A DNA stretch of 64,000 bases from Nautilus pompilius. Lineage: Eukaryota; Mollusca; Cephalopoda; Nautilida; Nautilidae. The stretch covers positions 665,001-729,000 of the forward strand of contig JACATO010000306.1 of assembly GCA_018389105.1 (NCBI GenBank), read 5' to 3'. The position numbers and the translations under genes were made by a program. The notes under the pieces are model-generated. The model was not told where the DNA came from, did no database searches, and saw only the letters and a list, made by a program, of their open reading frames with translations. Position 1 is the first letter of the stretch; each line of letters begins with the position of its first letter. This document shows positions 9,913 through 19,915 of this stretch, one piece after another.

Positions 9913-11405
9913 AGTGGCGGCGGCGGAGATTTTTTCTTGCTGGTGCCACAGTGGGGCTGAATCATTCAGTGATGGTGCTGAGGGATGATGATGTACTGCT
10001 CAGTAATACCTATCCACAAGGCCGGACGCGTGGCGTTCAGAAGTCAGTTTTAAGCATTATGTGCCTTCTATAAAAGCCTCTATTGATTCACAAGCTACAG
10101 CAATTGATAGATCCAATATAGAAGTGAACTGTGACAGTGTCAACAGCATCGGAGACAACCCGGGCTACACAGAGCACAAACAAACAGAGCATCCGACCCA
10201 CAGCGCACAACATGAATCACGCACCAATCCAGTAATCAGCGTCAAATGCGGGCTTTTGAACTGAAAAAAGAACACTAACCCACAATGTCCGCTGCTATTC
10301 GCATGACATAGACAGACAATGCCAAAAGGTGCACCGTTATTAAAGCAAAATTAGGCAAACAACAGATGCAAGAATTTACCGGGAGTTGGACAAATCGTAC
10401 TCTGACCGCGCAATACCTCAGTTAATTCGGCTACTGAATTTACAACAAAAATCAACGGAATCACCGCCTGGAAGTCTAAGCAAATCAGCCGGCTTAATAG
10501 CAGCAAGTGTAATATTTTAGGATTTGCAGGAAACATAAGGACCATCGGGTATTCACCACAAAATAGTAATTATAAACAGCATTAGTCTAGGCACAAATTT
10601 TTAAAAAATCAACTGCACTCACCATCGATGTTTTTACAGAAGCGCAATCCGTCTGCTGTTGTGATCGGGGGCGAAAGCATCAATGATTTTCTGGATGTCA
10701 GGTGCCTGCTCCTCCGGCTGTTTATGGCCAACAGGGCCAAGTTGCTGTTCCGAGCATCGCCGGAGGAAAGAGAAACTCTGCATGAGGCAGATGTCACAGA
10801 CAGAGTCAGTGATATGCAGATTAGTTTGTATAAATCTATAAGTGCATCGCGGTAGGGTCTCATTAGAGCTAGAAGTTCCACTGCATCATTCACTGTCTGT
10901 TCTTGCTTCCAGCAGACGCCGGACCTAATGTAGCTCTGCAGTCGGGTTCACCTCAGTCACTCCATAGTATCGAGCCATTAGCCAAAGAAAATTAATGTCT
11001 ACGAAGATCTTGTGTTTGGGACTCAATGCTGAGACTTCAGTCAGAAGACCCCCAGTCTCAATTGAGAACCGTCTTTTCATTTCAGTCAGAAGTCTTCTGT
11101 CTATAACCGGATAGAAACAGAGCTGGCGTCGGTCATCAGAGGATGCGACAGGTGTGCGTTCGGTTTGGGCCTCAAGAACAAATTCGTGTAGGCGGCGGGG
11201 TGGCTCGGCCTGTCTCCTTTGATGTGGTCTGCTCTGTATACGGGCCTTCGCGCACAGGTCCTTAGCTCTTGCCTGAATTTCACTCCATGATTCCGCTCCC
11301 CGTTTTTCTGACAGTGCATCGATAACACTATTCCCATTGGCACTAAGAGCGGCTTCATCCACGTTCTCTTCCCGTTGTTCCTCTACTTCGCCCTCGCACT
11401 GCTTC
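9913..11405 (-). mobile_element. ZMYM1-like hAT transposon relic
   Basis: CAGTGGCGGC at 9913 matches the terminal repeat used by many ZMYM1/DUF4371-type hAT elements, with CTTGCTGGTGCCACAGTGGG nearby. On the minus strand, degraded transposase frames end toward this terminus, so 9913 would be the 3' end. The expected opposite terminus (GCCGCCACTG) was not found before 11.8 kb. The GC-rich repeat at 11410 may have replaced or interrupted it. The stretch 9990-10600 between the terminus and the transposase has only short frames. Confidence 0.55.
10609..11362 (-). pseudogene. Degenerate hAT transposase (C-terminal half)
   Basis: Two minus-strand frames, 11362-10925 and 10893-10609, lie end to end. 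The second reads LTLSVTSASC, then RNSNLALLAINS, which fits the hAT C-terminal dimerisation region. In intact relatives a serine-cysteine-glutamate-arginine-serine-phenylalanine motif is followed by an arginine-rich loop and an N-L-A-L-L helix. Here the SFS-type motif is altered and the loop between is shortened. The first frame ends in FLWLMARYYGVTEVNPTAEL, which is compatible with the region just before it. The DDE catalytic part is not recognisable. Frame changes and stops separate the parts, so no active transposase is made. Neighbouring repeats and the terminus at 9913 support a transposon origin. A domesticated gene is unlikely. Confidence 0.55.
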
Positions 11406-11409
11406 GATG

Positions 11410-11722
11410 AACTGCCGCCCCGCAGGCTTATATCCCACTGTAGGCACTCCCAGTTATGTCACAGGCCTCTGCGGTAACTCTCAGTGGCATCATCACCCCT
11501 CCACCCGCGGCTTCCTGCCGTTCCGCCGCCATAATGGAAGCGCGGACAATACACGCTGGCGACGGGAGCCGGAACTCCACTGTTACCGCAGTGGGAGTGA
11601 CGTAATCGATCCGGGCTCCCACTGGGGCCAGCGGCTAAAGGACTCGGACGACTACGTCTGGGGGGAGCACGCGGCGAGAACTGGACAGTGACTTCGGCCG
11701 GATACGCACTAGCCAGCTCGGC
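11410..11722 (-). repeat. GC-rich dispersed repeat G, copy 1
   Basis: In reverse complement this reads GCCGAGCTGGCTAGTGCG, then GTCCGAGTCCTTTAGCCGCT, GTTCCGGCTCCCGTCGCC and ACCGCAGAGGCCTGTGA, ending AAGCCTGCGGGGCGGC. It matches 26254-26545 along its whole length and 16716-16985 more weakly. It is far richer in G+C and CpG than its surroundings. No frame is shared by all copies, so I do not treat it as coding. Confidence 0.8.
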
Positions 11723-13732
11723 TCTAGGCCAGACATCACCTCTTAAATTACCAAAAAGTCAACCTTAGTACCTCTGCCAGTCATGGAAACAGTCTAGTAA
11801 CTCAGTATCATTTGTCAATAAAGACTATACTCGCACATCATATACCAGATGTGGACACGAAATAACTAAAACTTCTTTACTTTAATATTTAAGATTTTGG
11901 TTAACCATTATTTTTAAATTGTACTAGTTTAGACTTAGTCTGTTAATAATGATAATTTTCTCTAGCATTAAATTATTTTTTTCCACTTAAGTAACCATTT
12001 TAAAGTAAATTATTTGGAGAGTACTTCAGTCTTCAAAATTAGCACCAGTAAATTCTGGAAAGTTTTAATAATAATAATATATATTATACATTCAACATCA
12101 TTTATCTATGCATATTAACAACAGCGAACCAATAAACAAAACCCTATGACACTTCAATAGAGGCTTCTTTGATATGACAGTTATATTCTATTAATTACTA
12201 CATACTATTTTCTACCTGCAGTAAGAGTGTACTAAACACTCATCTTTAATATGGCATTTTTTCAAAAGACAAAATGTTGAAATAAATTAACATCGACTTC
12301 AATTTCACTATCAACTAGCTTAGGTCTTCAAGAATTTATAGAAATTTTGTTAGGCAAGATATTTTAGCTTGGAACCCTTGCTGAAAATCTTTTAGGGTAT
12401 TATTTTAATTAGATATTTTATAAAAAGTTTTTATTAAAGGGTTATAAGACTACATACTATTGATTTTACTATAACTGACCTGTGATTCCTAAGACCATTT
12501 TTATTGTTGTTTTTAAAATAAGTAAACTTCTTACATTTTCTTTCTCTCATTAGGATGATATTTATGCAACAATAAATTAAACCTAATGGCTAATGGTTTA
12601 CAAATGAATTAAGGATATTACCTTTTAACTCGGTAGTTTTTACTTGTGATGGGACAAGAATTATATATATATTGTTGATTGTTAGACCTTCAATAGGTTT
12701 TTGTACAGTACAAATATGTAAACAAGTAATATTTTTTAAAAAATTGAAGAGGTGGTTAAGAAGACAGAGACTGAAATGAAGTAGCAGTATTTAAGTAATG
12801 AAGAATGCCTGCATGAGAAAGGGTACAGCTATTGGAAGGTATAGTGAGAACCTCCTTATCTCATTATTTCTTTCATTTAAAATTAAGATAGCAAGTATCT
12901 GTTCAATAAAAAAGAAAGTAAATCAAAGTAATTGACTTCTTAGAGAAAAAAACAGACATATATAATGGTTATAAAATTAAGGAAAATTAAAAACTTAGAC
13001 CCATTTTATTATGCAGTTTGGGTCATTCATTTTGAATGGTTTCTCAAAATAACAAGTTTATTAAATCAAAAATATACCCAGGGAGTCAAAATTGCAGGTG
13101 GGTTTAAAATTTATATAAACCTACCATGGACAAAAAAATTTACCATTAGAATCAATCTACATTAGAATTTATTAAATCTTTCTTAATAATCATGTTTATG
13201 TCAACCAGTTAAGGTGATACATACCATGGATTATCTTTCACTGAGTTATCTTTCATGCAACCTTTTGCATGTGGTTGAGACAGATACCAATATCTGTTGT
13301 CACAGAGAGATCAAAAGAAAGTTGGATTATTAAGTTCTGTTTCGCGGAGTCTAAAGGGATACATTAATGATCACCTGCTGAGGTTTGGTACTATGGTTAA
13401 GCTAAAAACTAAACTTTAGGCAATATCTCCAAGCACTCGAAATTGTCTCCATAGCTAAGAAGCTACACTTCTGTTTACATTTAGCCAGTCTGTTACATGG
13501 ACCTGTGACTGCTGGCCTTTATCCTAACAATAGTTTTTCACCTTAAAGAATCATTCCTAAGTATGGCTAACTTTTTGTAACATTTCCTGTAAAAATTAAA
13601 TATCCTAACAGTCAAAATTGATATGCACAAAACTTTAACCATACCGAGCTTTATTTTAACAGCAAATTTTATAATAGATAAGTAATATACCTCCTACCTA
13701 CCCACTCACCCTGTTTTTAAGGAATATTGTAA
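11723..13732. other. AT-rich gene-free stretch
   Basis: No exons, RNA genes or structured repeats recognised. A small ATA microsatellite lies near 12067. CpG is rare, as in the other intron-like stretches. Confidence 0.4.
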
Positions 13733-14291
13733 TTTGGTTTTATTTACAGAAGGGTAGAAAAAACTGCTTATTTTATAAAAGGAATATGTAATAAATGTTA
13801 ATACTGAGAATTTAAAACTTGATAGTATTTTTGAACCACTCTTTTGTTTTTAAACAAAGTATTTTGTAATATTTCTTATCTATATATATCACAGTCTATA
13901 CAAGCACTAGAATTTAAAATTAGGAGTTTTTACTTAAGGATGAATAGTTTTCAAGAATTTTTCTAGAAATGACTGATTTGGAGATGATTGAATGTATCCC
14001 CCATATCCCCATTCTTTTTTTATTTATTTATTTTAAACCAGGGTCATTTCTCTTGGCTTTTGGTCTCATAATTCAACAAATATTTTATCATAATGTACAA
14101 TTGGTCTAAAATTAAGATGTTTTATTTCTAAATATTGTTTGAAGATGTATGTGTGAAGCAATTATTTGTTAGTATGTAGACGTAGAACTAGCACCTACAT
14201 TAAGAATTATATTTATTTTTTAACAGAAGCGGAGATGGATTGCACATCCCTTGACTTGAACAAGCTGCCCGGAGTCATGGAGAACATGCTG
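13733..14291 (+). repeat. Segment B copy 2
   Basis: From GGTTTTATTTACAGAAGG to GGAGTCATGGAGAACATG it aligns with 27013-27582 with few indels. From 13890 it also aligns with 1757-2090. The three copies mark an old segmental duplication or a long repeat family. Confidence 0.85.
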
Positions 14292-14375
14292 AGACATTGT
14301 AAGGACAGCCTGAGCAACAACAATTGTCTTAATGTTTACCAGCTGTTCAGCAAACCTCAGTTCATTTTGTTCTGA
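14227..14375 (+). CDS. Possible terminal coding exon inside segment B
   Basis: A pyrimidine-rich stretch and acceptor (TTTTTTAACAG) precede an open frame that runs E-A-E-M-D-C-T-S-L-D-L-N-K-L-P and continues VMENMLRHCKDSLSNNN to a TGA at 14373. Codons are less AT-rich than the flanks. I do not recognise a family. In copy 3 (27512-27582) the acceptor is lost and a ~14-base insertion breaks the frame, and copy 1 lacks this part. This copy may therefore be the source, a last exon with AT-rich 3' UTR after it. It could equally be a chance frame inside a repeat. Confidence 0.35.
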
Positions 14376-16298
14376 GCCAGTATCTTTGATGTCATGTTAT
14401 CACAATTTTTTTTAAATGTGGGTTGTGGGATATTATATTTAAATCTATGTTACCATAAGTACAAAATATTTCATTATTTTCAGATGATGCCACTTTTTTT
14501 TGCTGATAAGAACATCAAGGGCATGAGGAGGTAACTTTTCAGTGCAGTCTAAACTGGGATAAACTGCAGTCACTTGGCAGGTAGAATGATGAGAATACCA
14601 GAATTATTAAACAGTTGAAGATTGAAGTTCTTGTATTAGTTAAATGATTGGAAGAAGTGTAAAAGTTGTTTACAAGAATGATTTAGAAATGAAGGATTTC
14701 AGTTATTATGAGATATAAGTGCAAATGAAGCTTTCCAATCTTGTATATCAAATATTGCTAAGGATTTCATTGAAGCATTTAAATTTCAAAAGGTAAAAAG
14801 CACACAAAAACACCTTAGCTTGTCATGATTTCTGGCTCATAGGTTAGAGAGGCTCATGACTAATTAAACATCATACCAGGTTGGGCATCTGTAAGTGGAC
14901 TTTCAGTTATAGACTTGTAAATGTAGGAACAGTTTGTCTGATGAAAAATATTAATGGATTAATTCTTTTAAAAATGGTTTGGATAATTGCTTCAAAAGAA
15001 TCTGTGCTTTGTATAAGTCTGATAACTTTCTACTATGCAAAAGACTGGGCATTTGTTTGCCATTCATTCTGTGTGGAAGTATTTTTCATCTTCTATGCTT
15101 TTCTAAAGACATTATGGTCAATCTAAGGTTTATATTTTATTGTTAATTATTTGATCCTTCCCAGGATTTAATGCTTACAATGTAATACATTTCTGAGCAT
15201 TTTTGTATCCCTTCACTAACAGGTAATCTATTATAATATTATGATGAAGGTCTCTTTATTCTCTTTTAATTAGTTTCCCATAATTTTGTTCCTGATAATT
15301 AATAATTCATGGAATGTTTTATAGATTTTTCTCAGATGAGCCAACAATTAGAGGCAAGAGAATAATTAAGAATGTTTTTCTAAATTTACTTTTTGTTTTG
15401 ATTTTTATTTAGAAATAATGGAATTTTTAATACTTAGTGGTACAAATGATGTTTGATTGCACACAACTATCTTTTCCATGTTGTTGCTGTCAAATGAAAA
15501 TTCAGTTTCTATTTTGGATTCTTTTCAAGAGGTTTAAAAGGATGCACAAGGAGGAAGAGAAAGGGAAACAGCTGAAAACTAGGTAGAAGATATTATAGTT
15601 TCACATCTTAAATTTTTTTTAAAATTAACTTTGTTTTAAATCAAATTAATTCCCAGTCAAAGTTTGATGTGTTGGGCTCAATGTGGCACAGGATTAACAA
15701 TGCTTCCTAACAGACAATTGTGGCCCTATGATCTCTCTACAGGATTGCCTCCCATGTAGGCATTTGAGTATGAAACAATGTAATCAACTGTAAAGTGATT
15801 AAGTTGCACCCCAAATTTTAATGTTTCAAGCTAATAATAAATCATGGGGAACTGTAGATTTAATATTGTATCCAGACTCTAAGCTGCTTAAAACAAATAT
15901 TTTGATACAGAAAAGCCAGGAAAATGATCATTGTCTATTACTGGTAACACAGAAGTATTTTGTGCTTTCTCTGGACCAGTATGAAGAAGCAAATGGATAA
16001 TATATATACATACATGGCTTGTACACAGGTGAGGCCCATACTAAGCTTTGTAGTTGGTATTTTAAATGCTAACCACATTTCATTAGTCAAAATATTTGTA
16101 TAATTATCCGATAGCACCAATTAAAATTATATGATGTTTATGGCCAGTAAATAGATAATTTGAAGAAATTAGTGATCATTGACAATTAAGGCTTCATTAA
16201 TAGTCTTAATATAAACTTTATTAAACTATAGGTATCGGAAATTTGGCTGACATTATATGGCAGACCAAGTTGTATGCAGGTGGTGTAAAACTTTTAGT
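14376..16298. other. AT-rich stretch after the exon-like frame
   Basis: It could include 3' UTR or intron. Open frames (for example 14881-15126) are rich in F, I and Y without domains. No transposon termini noticed. Confidence 0.35.
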
Positions 16299-16492
16299 AC
16301 AGGCGGTCGGTCCCCTGGTTACGAACGTCCGTCCGACTCACGACGCTCCGTACACACGAACAGACCGCCCGCCCGCCGTACGGTCTGTTGATCATGGCTC
16401 CTAAACTGAAATCTGATGCGAGTGCTGGTGATGCATTAGAGTAGAGAAAACAATAACGATGGAGAAAGGGGTGAGACGTCGACAAACATTGG
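16299..16492 (+). mobile_element. Tigger/pogo-type element 5' fragment
   Basis: ACAGGCGGTCGGTCCCCTGG plus TTACGAACG at 16299 resembles a Tigger-type terminus. At 16394 an ATG begins MAPKLKSDASAGDALE and then hits TAG. The start M-A-P-K-x-K-S-D-A is typical of the N-terminus of Tigger/jerky-like transposases. Stops and indels follow at once and the rest of the transposase is absent. The sequence is cut at 16492, where a CAGGGCCGGC hAT-like end begins. Confidence 0.6.
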
Positions 16493-17565
16493 CAGGGCCG
16501 GCTTTAAGCCAATTGGGCCCCGCGCTAGGGTAAACTATCTATATATCCAGTGGTGGAAGGGGGGATGCGGCGTATACCTACTTCTCAATTTCCAGGTTTT
16601 TTGTATGTTCAATGTCTACTAATGGAGATGTTTATTATTAGCTATAGTTTCAGGCATGGGAGGGCATCGTGGGTAGCCACCTGCACCAGTTTGTTGGGCC
16701 CAAGTTTGCCTAAAGCCGAGCAGGGTACTATGCCACTGTCCAGTCCTTGTAGCGTGCCGTCTGTCTGACCACAGGCATCGTGGTCCGAGTGTTTTAGCCA
16801 ACGGGATCGCGGCTCAAATGTGTCAGTCTTAGTGCGGTAACAGTTCGAGTTCCGGCCGGCCCCCGTCGTGCATTGTCCGTGTTTCTATCAGGGTGGCGGA
16901 GCGAGCGACAGGAAGTTGTCGGGGGCCGGTGATGCAAGTGTAAGTTACCGCAGAGGCCTGGAGACCTCGCCAGGGGGGGATACAATGTCTTTCTGTTATG
17001 AGTTTTCTTATTTTACGTTTAAAAACCTTTGTGTGCCCCCGAGAAAATTTAATGCCCGTCCACGACTCTGTTTCTCCCGCCGGGTCTGCATCCTTTGTTA
17101 AGTTTCTATCAATAAAAATGTATTTGTTTATTTGCATCTTTTATTCAGTTATCATAATAAATCAGATAATATAGATTAATGGATAATATACTAAAACGGT
17201 AAAAGCGGTTCAGTTGGACCGTTGGTCAGTTGGAGTTAAGGGATGGGAGTGGCCACTGGGTGGCTTTGTGAAGGATAAAGTAAGGTAACCCAGTTCCACT
17301 AACCAATCCCACTACTAAAAGACATTGCAGAGAAAAAAGCGAAAAAGATAACTTTTTTATAAGAAAATGCAGTTTTTTGAAATCCATAAAAGACAATTTG
17401 TTTCCAACAATGCTGTTCAATTACATTTTGAATGTTTTTTTCTAAACAAAAAATACAATTAAAATTTTTAATAAATTATTTCACTAAAACAGACCTTGGC
17501 TGTGAGCCTGGGGGCCCAACAAAAATGTTCCCAATTCAGCCCTGCAGCTCCTAGGGCAGGCCCTG
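16493..17565. mobile_element. Candidate hAT-like element bounded by CAGGGCC termini
   Basis: The left end is CAGGGCCGGCTTTAAGCC followed by AATTGGGCCCC. The right end in reverse complement is CAGGGCCTGCCCTAGGAG, with AATTGGG and TTGGGCCCCC further in. The termini agree only partly, and the flanking 8-mers (AACATTGG and GATGGGGG) do not match, so a single insertion is not proven. Another reading is two fragments side by side, with an inner terminus-like TTGGGCCCAAG at 16698. The interior holds GC-rich repeat copy 2 and no transposase. Confidence 0.4.
16716..16985 (+). repeat. GC-rich dispersed repeat G, copy 2
   Basis: It shares GCCGAGC, CTGTCCAGTC, GTCCGAGTGTTTTAGCC, AGTTCCGG, CATTGTC, CATCAGGG-like and TTACCGCAGAGGCC landmarks, in order, with copy 3 at 26254-26545. 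It is the most diverged copy. Short frames on both strands are shadows of high GC. Confidence 0.7.
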
Positions 17566-17840
17566 GATGGGGGTCCATTAAATCAAGATATTACTGTATA
17601 ATTTTTCATCTCTTTGGACAATAATCACTTTTTAAAAGCCCAATCCAAATTATTATTATTATTATTATTATATTATTATTATTATTATTATTATTGGAGA
17701 CTTCCCTTCAAACTATTCTGTCTAACAGAGAATTGCCCCCTATATAGCTGTCAGTCAGGAGTAATGACCATAATATTCTTATGTTGTTTGCAATTATCCC
17801 TAAAGTTCTTTATACAAATAAATTTAAAATCATAATAATT
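17566..17840. repeat. Repeat block D copy 1 (Tigger-type terminus plus ATT microsatellite)
   Basis: It begins GATGGGGGTCCATTAAATCA and continues ATATTACTGTATAA, AAAAGCCCAATCCAAATTAT, a (TTA)n array at 17650-17695, and GGAGACTTCCCTTCAAACTA. It is closely repeated at 18768-19025. In reverse complement the start (TACAGTAATA...) looks like the terminal repeat of pogo/Tigger elements. Confidence 0.75.
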
Positions 17841-18569
17841 AATTGCATCTGGTAGGTGGTATTGGTGTAGAATAGGCATGACAGAACACCATCACTTAAC
17901 ATTAATCTTTGGTAATTTTAAAAAGAATTTTGTACACTTTCGGTAGATGAAATTTTAACCAACATTATTTGCTTTATATTTTAATCCACAATGGAATACA
18001 ATTTTGTTACACGTTATAAGGGCAAAAAATAATTACAAATTGCATAGGCATTTAGCATTATTTTCATTTTCCAAATAATTACCAATACCCAGTTTGTACC
18101 CATGGCAATATTCAAGTTTTTGTGGCTTTTCCTAGTGAATGCAAAAACTAGACTAAAAAAGAACAAAAAGATGACCCCAGTTTCAAACCATGTCACTGTA
18201 ACAGCATAAATAAATAATTAGAATTTTGATATCGCTGCAGCCCTTCCTAACTTTCAAAGCAACAAAATAATTCTTCAGAAAAATGGAGATGAACTATTTA
18301 ATTTGTTTTAAGAATAGTTATTTGTTTCCATATCAACTATTAACAGTTAATATTTAAAGTAAACCATAATCTGAACATGCAATGAATAATATAGAATTCA
18401 AAGACAAAATGTTGTTTGCAATACATTTCAAAGTAGAAAGTGGGCATCCTAGTTAATCCTATTATCACCACTGAACAGAAACAAGTTCTAAAAGTCATCT
18501 GACTAAAACTGTTAAAACACAGTAATTCCAGACTAGTTTAGTACCTGTATCACAAATGTGCAAAGAAAA
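17841..18569. other. AT-rich spacer between two D blocks
   Basis: No recognisable coding, RNA or transposon signal. Confidence 0.35.
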
Positions 18570-18802
18570 TACCTGCTGGTGGATCGCTTTTTTGAAACCA
18601 AATGTGTCTCAAGTGTGAAGCACGTGGACTAATAGGAAGGGTGTCCGTTGATATCAGGAGTCCATTTAATCCTGATGTTTACAGACGCATGTGCAAAAGG
18701 CGCCAGATGAAAACCTTTTTCACACAGTTCTACATGAATTTTTGCTGGTGCACCAGACAGTGTCCGTTTGATGGGGGTCCATTAAATTGAGGTATTACTG
18801 TA
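18570..18802 (-). mobile_element. Solo end of a Tigger/pogo-like element
   Basis: In reverse complement it starts TACAGTAATACCTCAATTTA and continues through ACGGACACTGTCTGGTGCAC toward GGATCGC. TACAGTAATACCTCxxTTTA followed by GGACCCC is characteristic of Tc1/pogo-superfamily termini. No partner terminus or transposase follows, so this is a relic. Confidence 0.55.
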
Positions 18803-19030
18803 TAATTTTTCACCTCTATAAACAAATAATCATTTTTTAAAAGCCCAATCCAAATTATTATTATTATTTTTTTTTTTTGGAGACTTCCCTTCAAACTATT
18901 CTGTGTCCAACAGTGAATTGCCCCCTCTATATCACTCAGTCAGGAGTAATGACCATACTAGGGATAATTGAAAACAACATGAAGATGTGGTTCTTTATAC
19001 AAATAAATTTAAAATCACAATAATGAAAAT
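18768..19030. repeat. Repeat block D copy 2
   Basis: Same order as 17566-17840: GATGGGGGTCCATTAAATTG, GGTATTACTGTATAA, AAAAGCCCAATCCAAATTAT, poly-T, GGAGACTTCCCTTCAAACTA, GAATTGCCCCCT, and CAGTCAGGAGTAATGACCAT. The microsatellite here is mostly T instead of TTA. Confidence 0.75.
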
Positions 19031-19539
19031 GATATGAAGAAATTACAAATTAAAAGCAGCAAATCTCTCTTTTTTTTTCTCTCACGTTTTGATAAAATAA
19101 GATATGCTTCTCCACTAAGAAAAAGGTCAACCTGTCCTACATCTTTACTGACAGAGCTGAATAACTGCATAGAACTGACTGTTGTAAGGACCACAACTAT
19201 GTTAATTAAATGTGTGGCAAAATTTTAACAAAGTTGGGTGCCATGATGGACTCATCTTATATATCAAAATTTGTAAAAATTAAAGTGAAGTAAAACTTTT
19301 TTACCATTGGAAAAAATACATTATTAATATAATAATAATAATAATAATATAGTAAACTACCTATATGCAACATCCACTTATGAATTGTTTTCAAATGTGT
19401 CACCTGTTATTCAAACATGTTAGCTTTTTGTGAAAAACAGTAAATAAATATAAGCGACAGAGTGGAATTCTTTATGCTGATACTCAGCCAAGCTACTTTC
19501 CACAGCACAAGAAGTCTTATACCCTGTTTACCTGTGAAT
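19031..19539. other. Gene-free spacer
   Basis: Holds an (AAT)n tract at about 19328-19349 and nothing else I can support. Confidence 0.35.
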
Positions 19540-19915
19540 TAGGAAGATTTTGTATCACCATCTGGTCCCAGTTCCCCTCCATTGAGAGAGAGCTTTCTTT
19601 AATTCCATCAAGCTACCAGGACATGGTTGGTTTGCTTTTTAGCTGGTAATCCAGAAGCTGCCACAGATCGCAACTGGATTTATGTCATGATTTTTGGATG
19701 CCCAGGGTAAAAAGCTGATTGTCTTGAGTTCTCTTCCAAATTGGTCATATGAGGCATGTATGCCTTGTTCAATAAAAGGTAGATGTATCTTTAAAATAGC
19801 AACATACCTGGCAGAATTGTGATGTTCTTTGATGAACACCAATTCTGTAATTATACCCTGAAAGATTGGACCCCATACCATAATAGTCCTGTCTCCTTAT
19901 TTCACCTTTTCTCCA
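19540..19915 (-). pseudogene. Tc1/mariner transposase C-terminal relic
   Basis: The minus-strand frame from 19881 reads MVWGPIFQGIITELVFIKEH, then a SARYVAILKIHLPFIEQ stretch, and later FLPWASKNHDINPVAICGSF. These match, in order, the V-M-V-W-G motif, the helix before the second catalytic aspartate, and the L-P-W-A-x-S-P-D-x-N-P-I-E region of Tc1/mariner DDE/D enzymes. In that last motif the sequence has KNHDINPVA where SPDxNPIE is usual, so the final acidic residue is gone. The segment that normally holds QQDNAxxH is replaced by unrelated sequence (a deletion). Frame continues past a stop into a weak N-terminal-like helix toward 19540. No termini or full-length frame remain. Dead copy. Confidence 0.7.

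Noticed and set aside
16493-17565. A proven single hAT insertion
   Set aside because: The termini match only in part and the flanking 8-mers differ, so it is listed as a low-confidence candidate.
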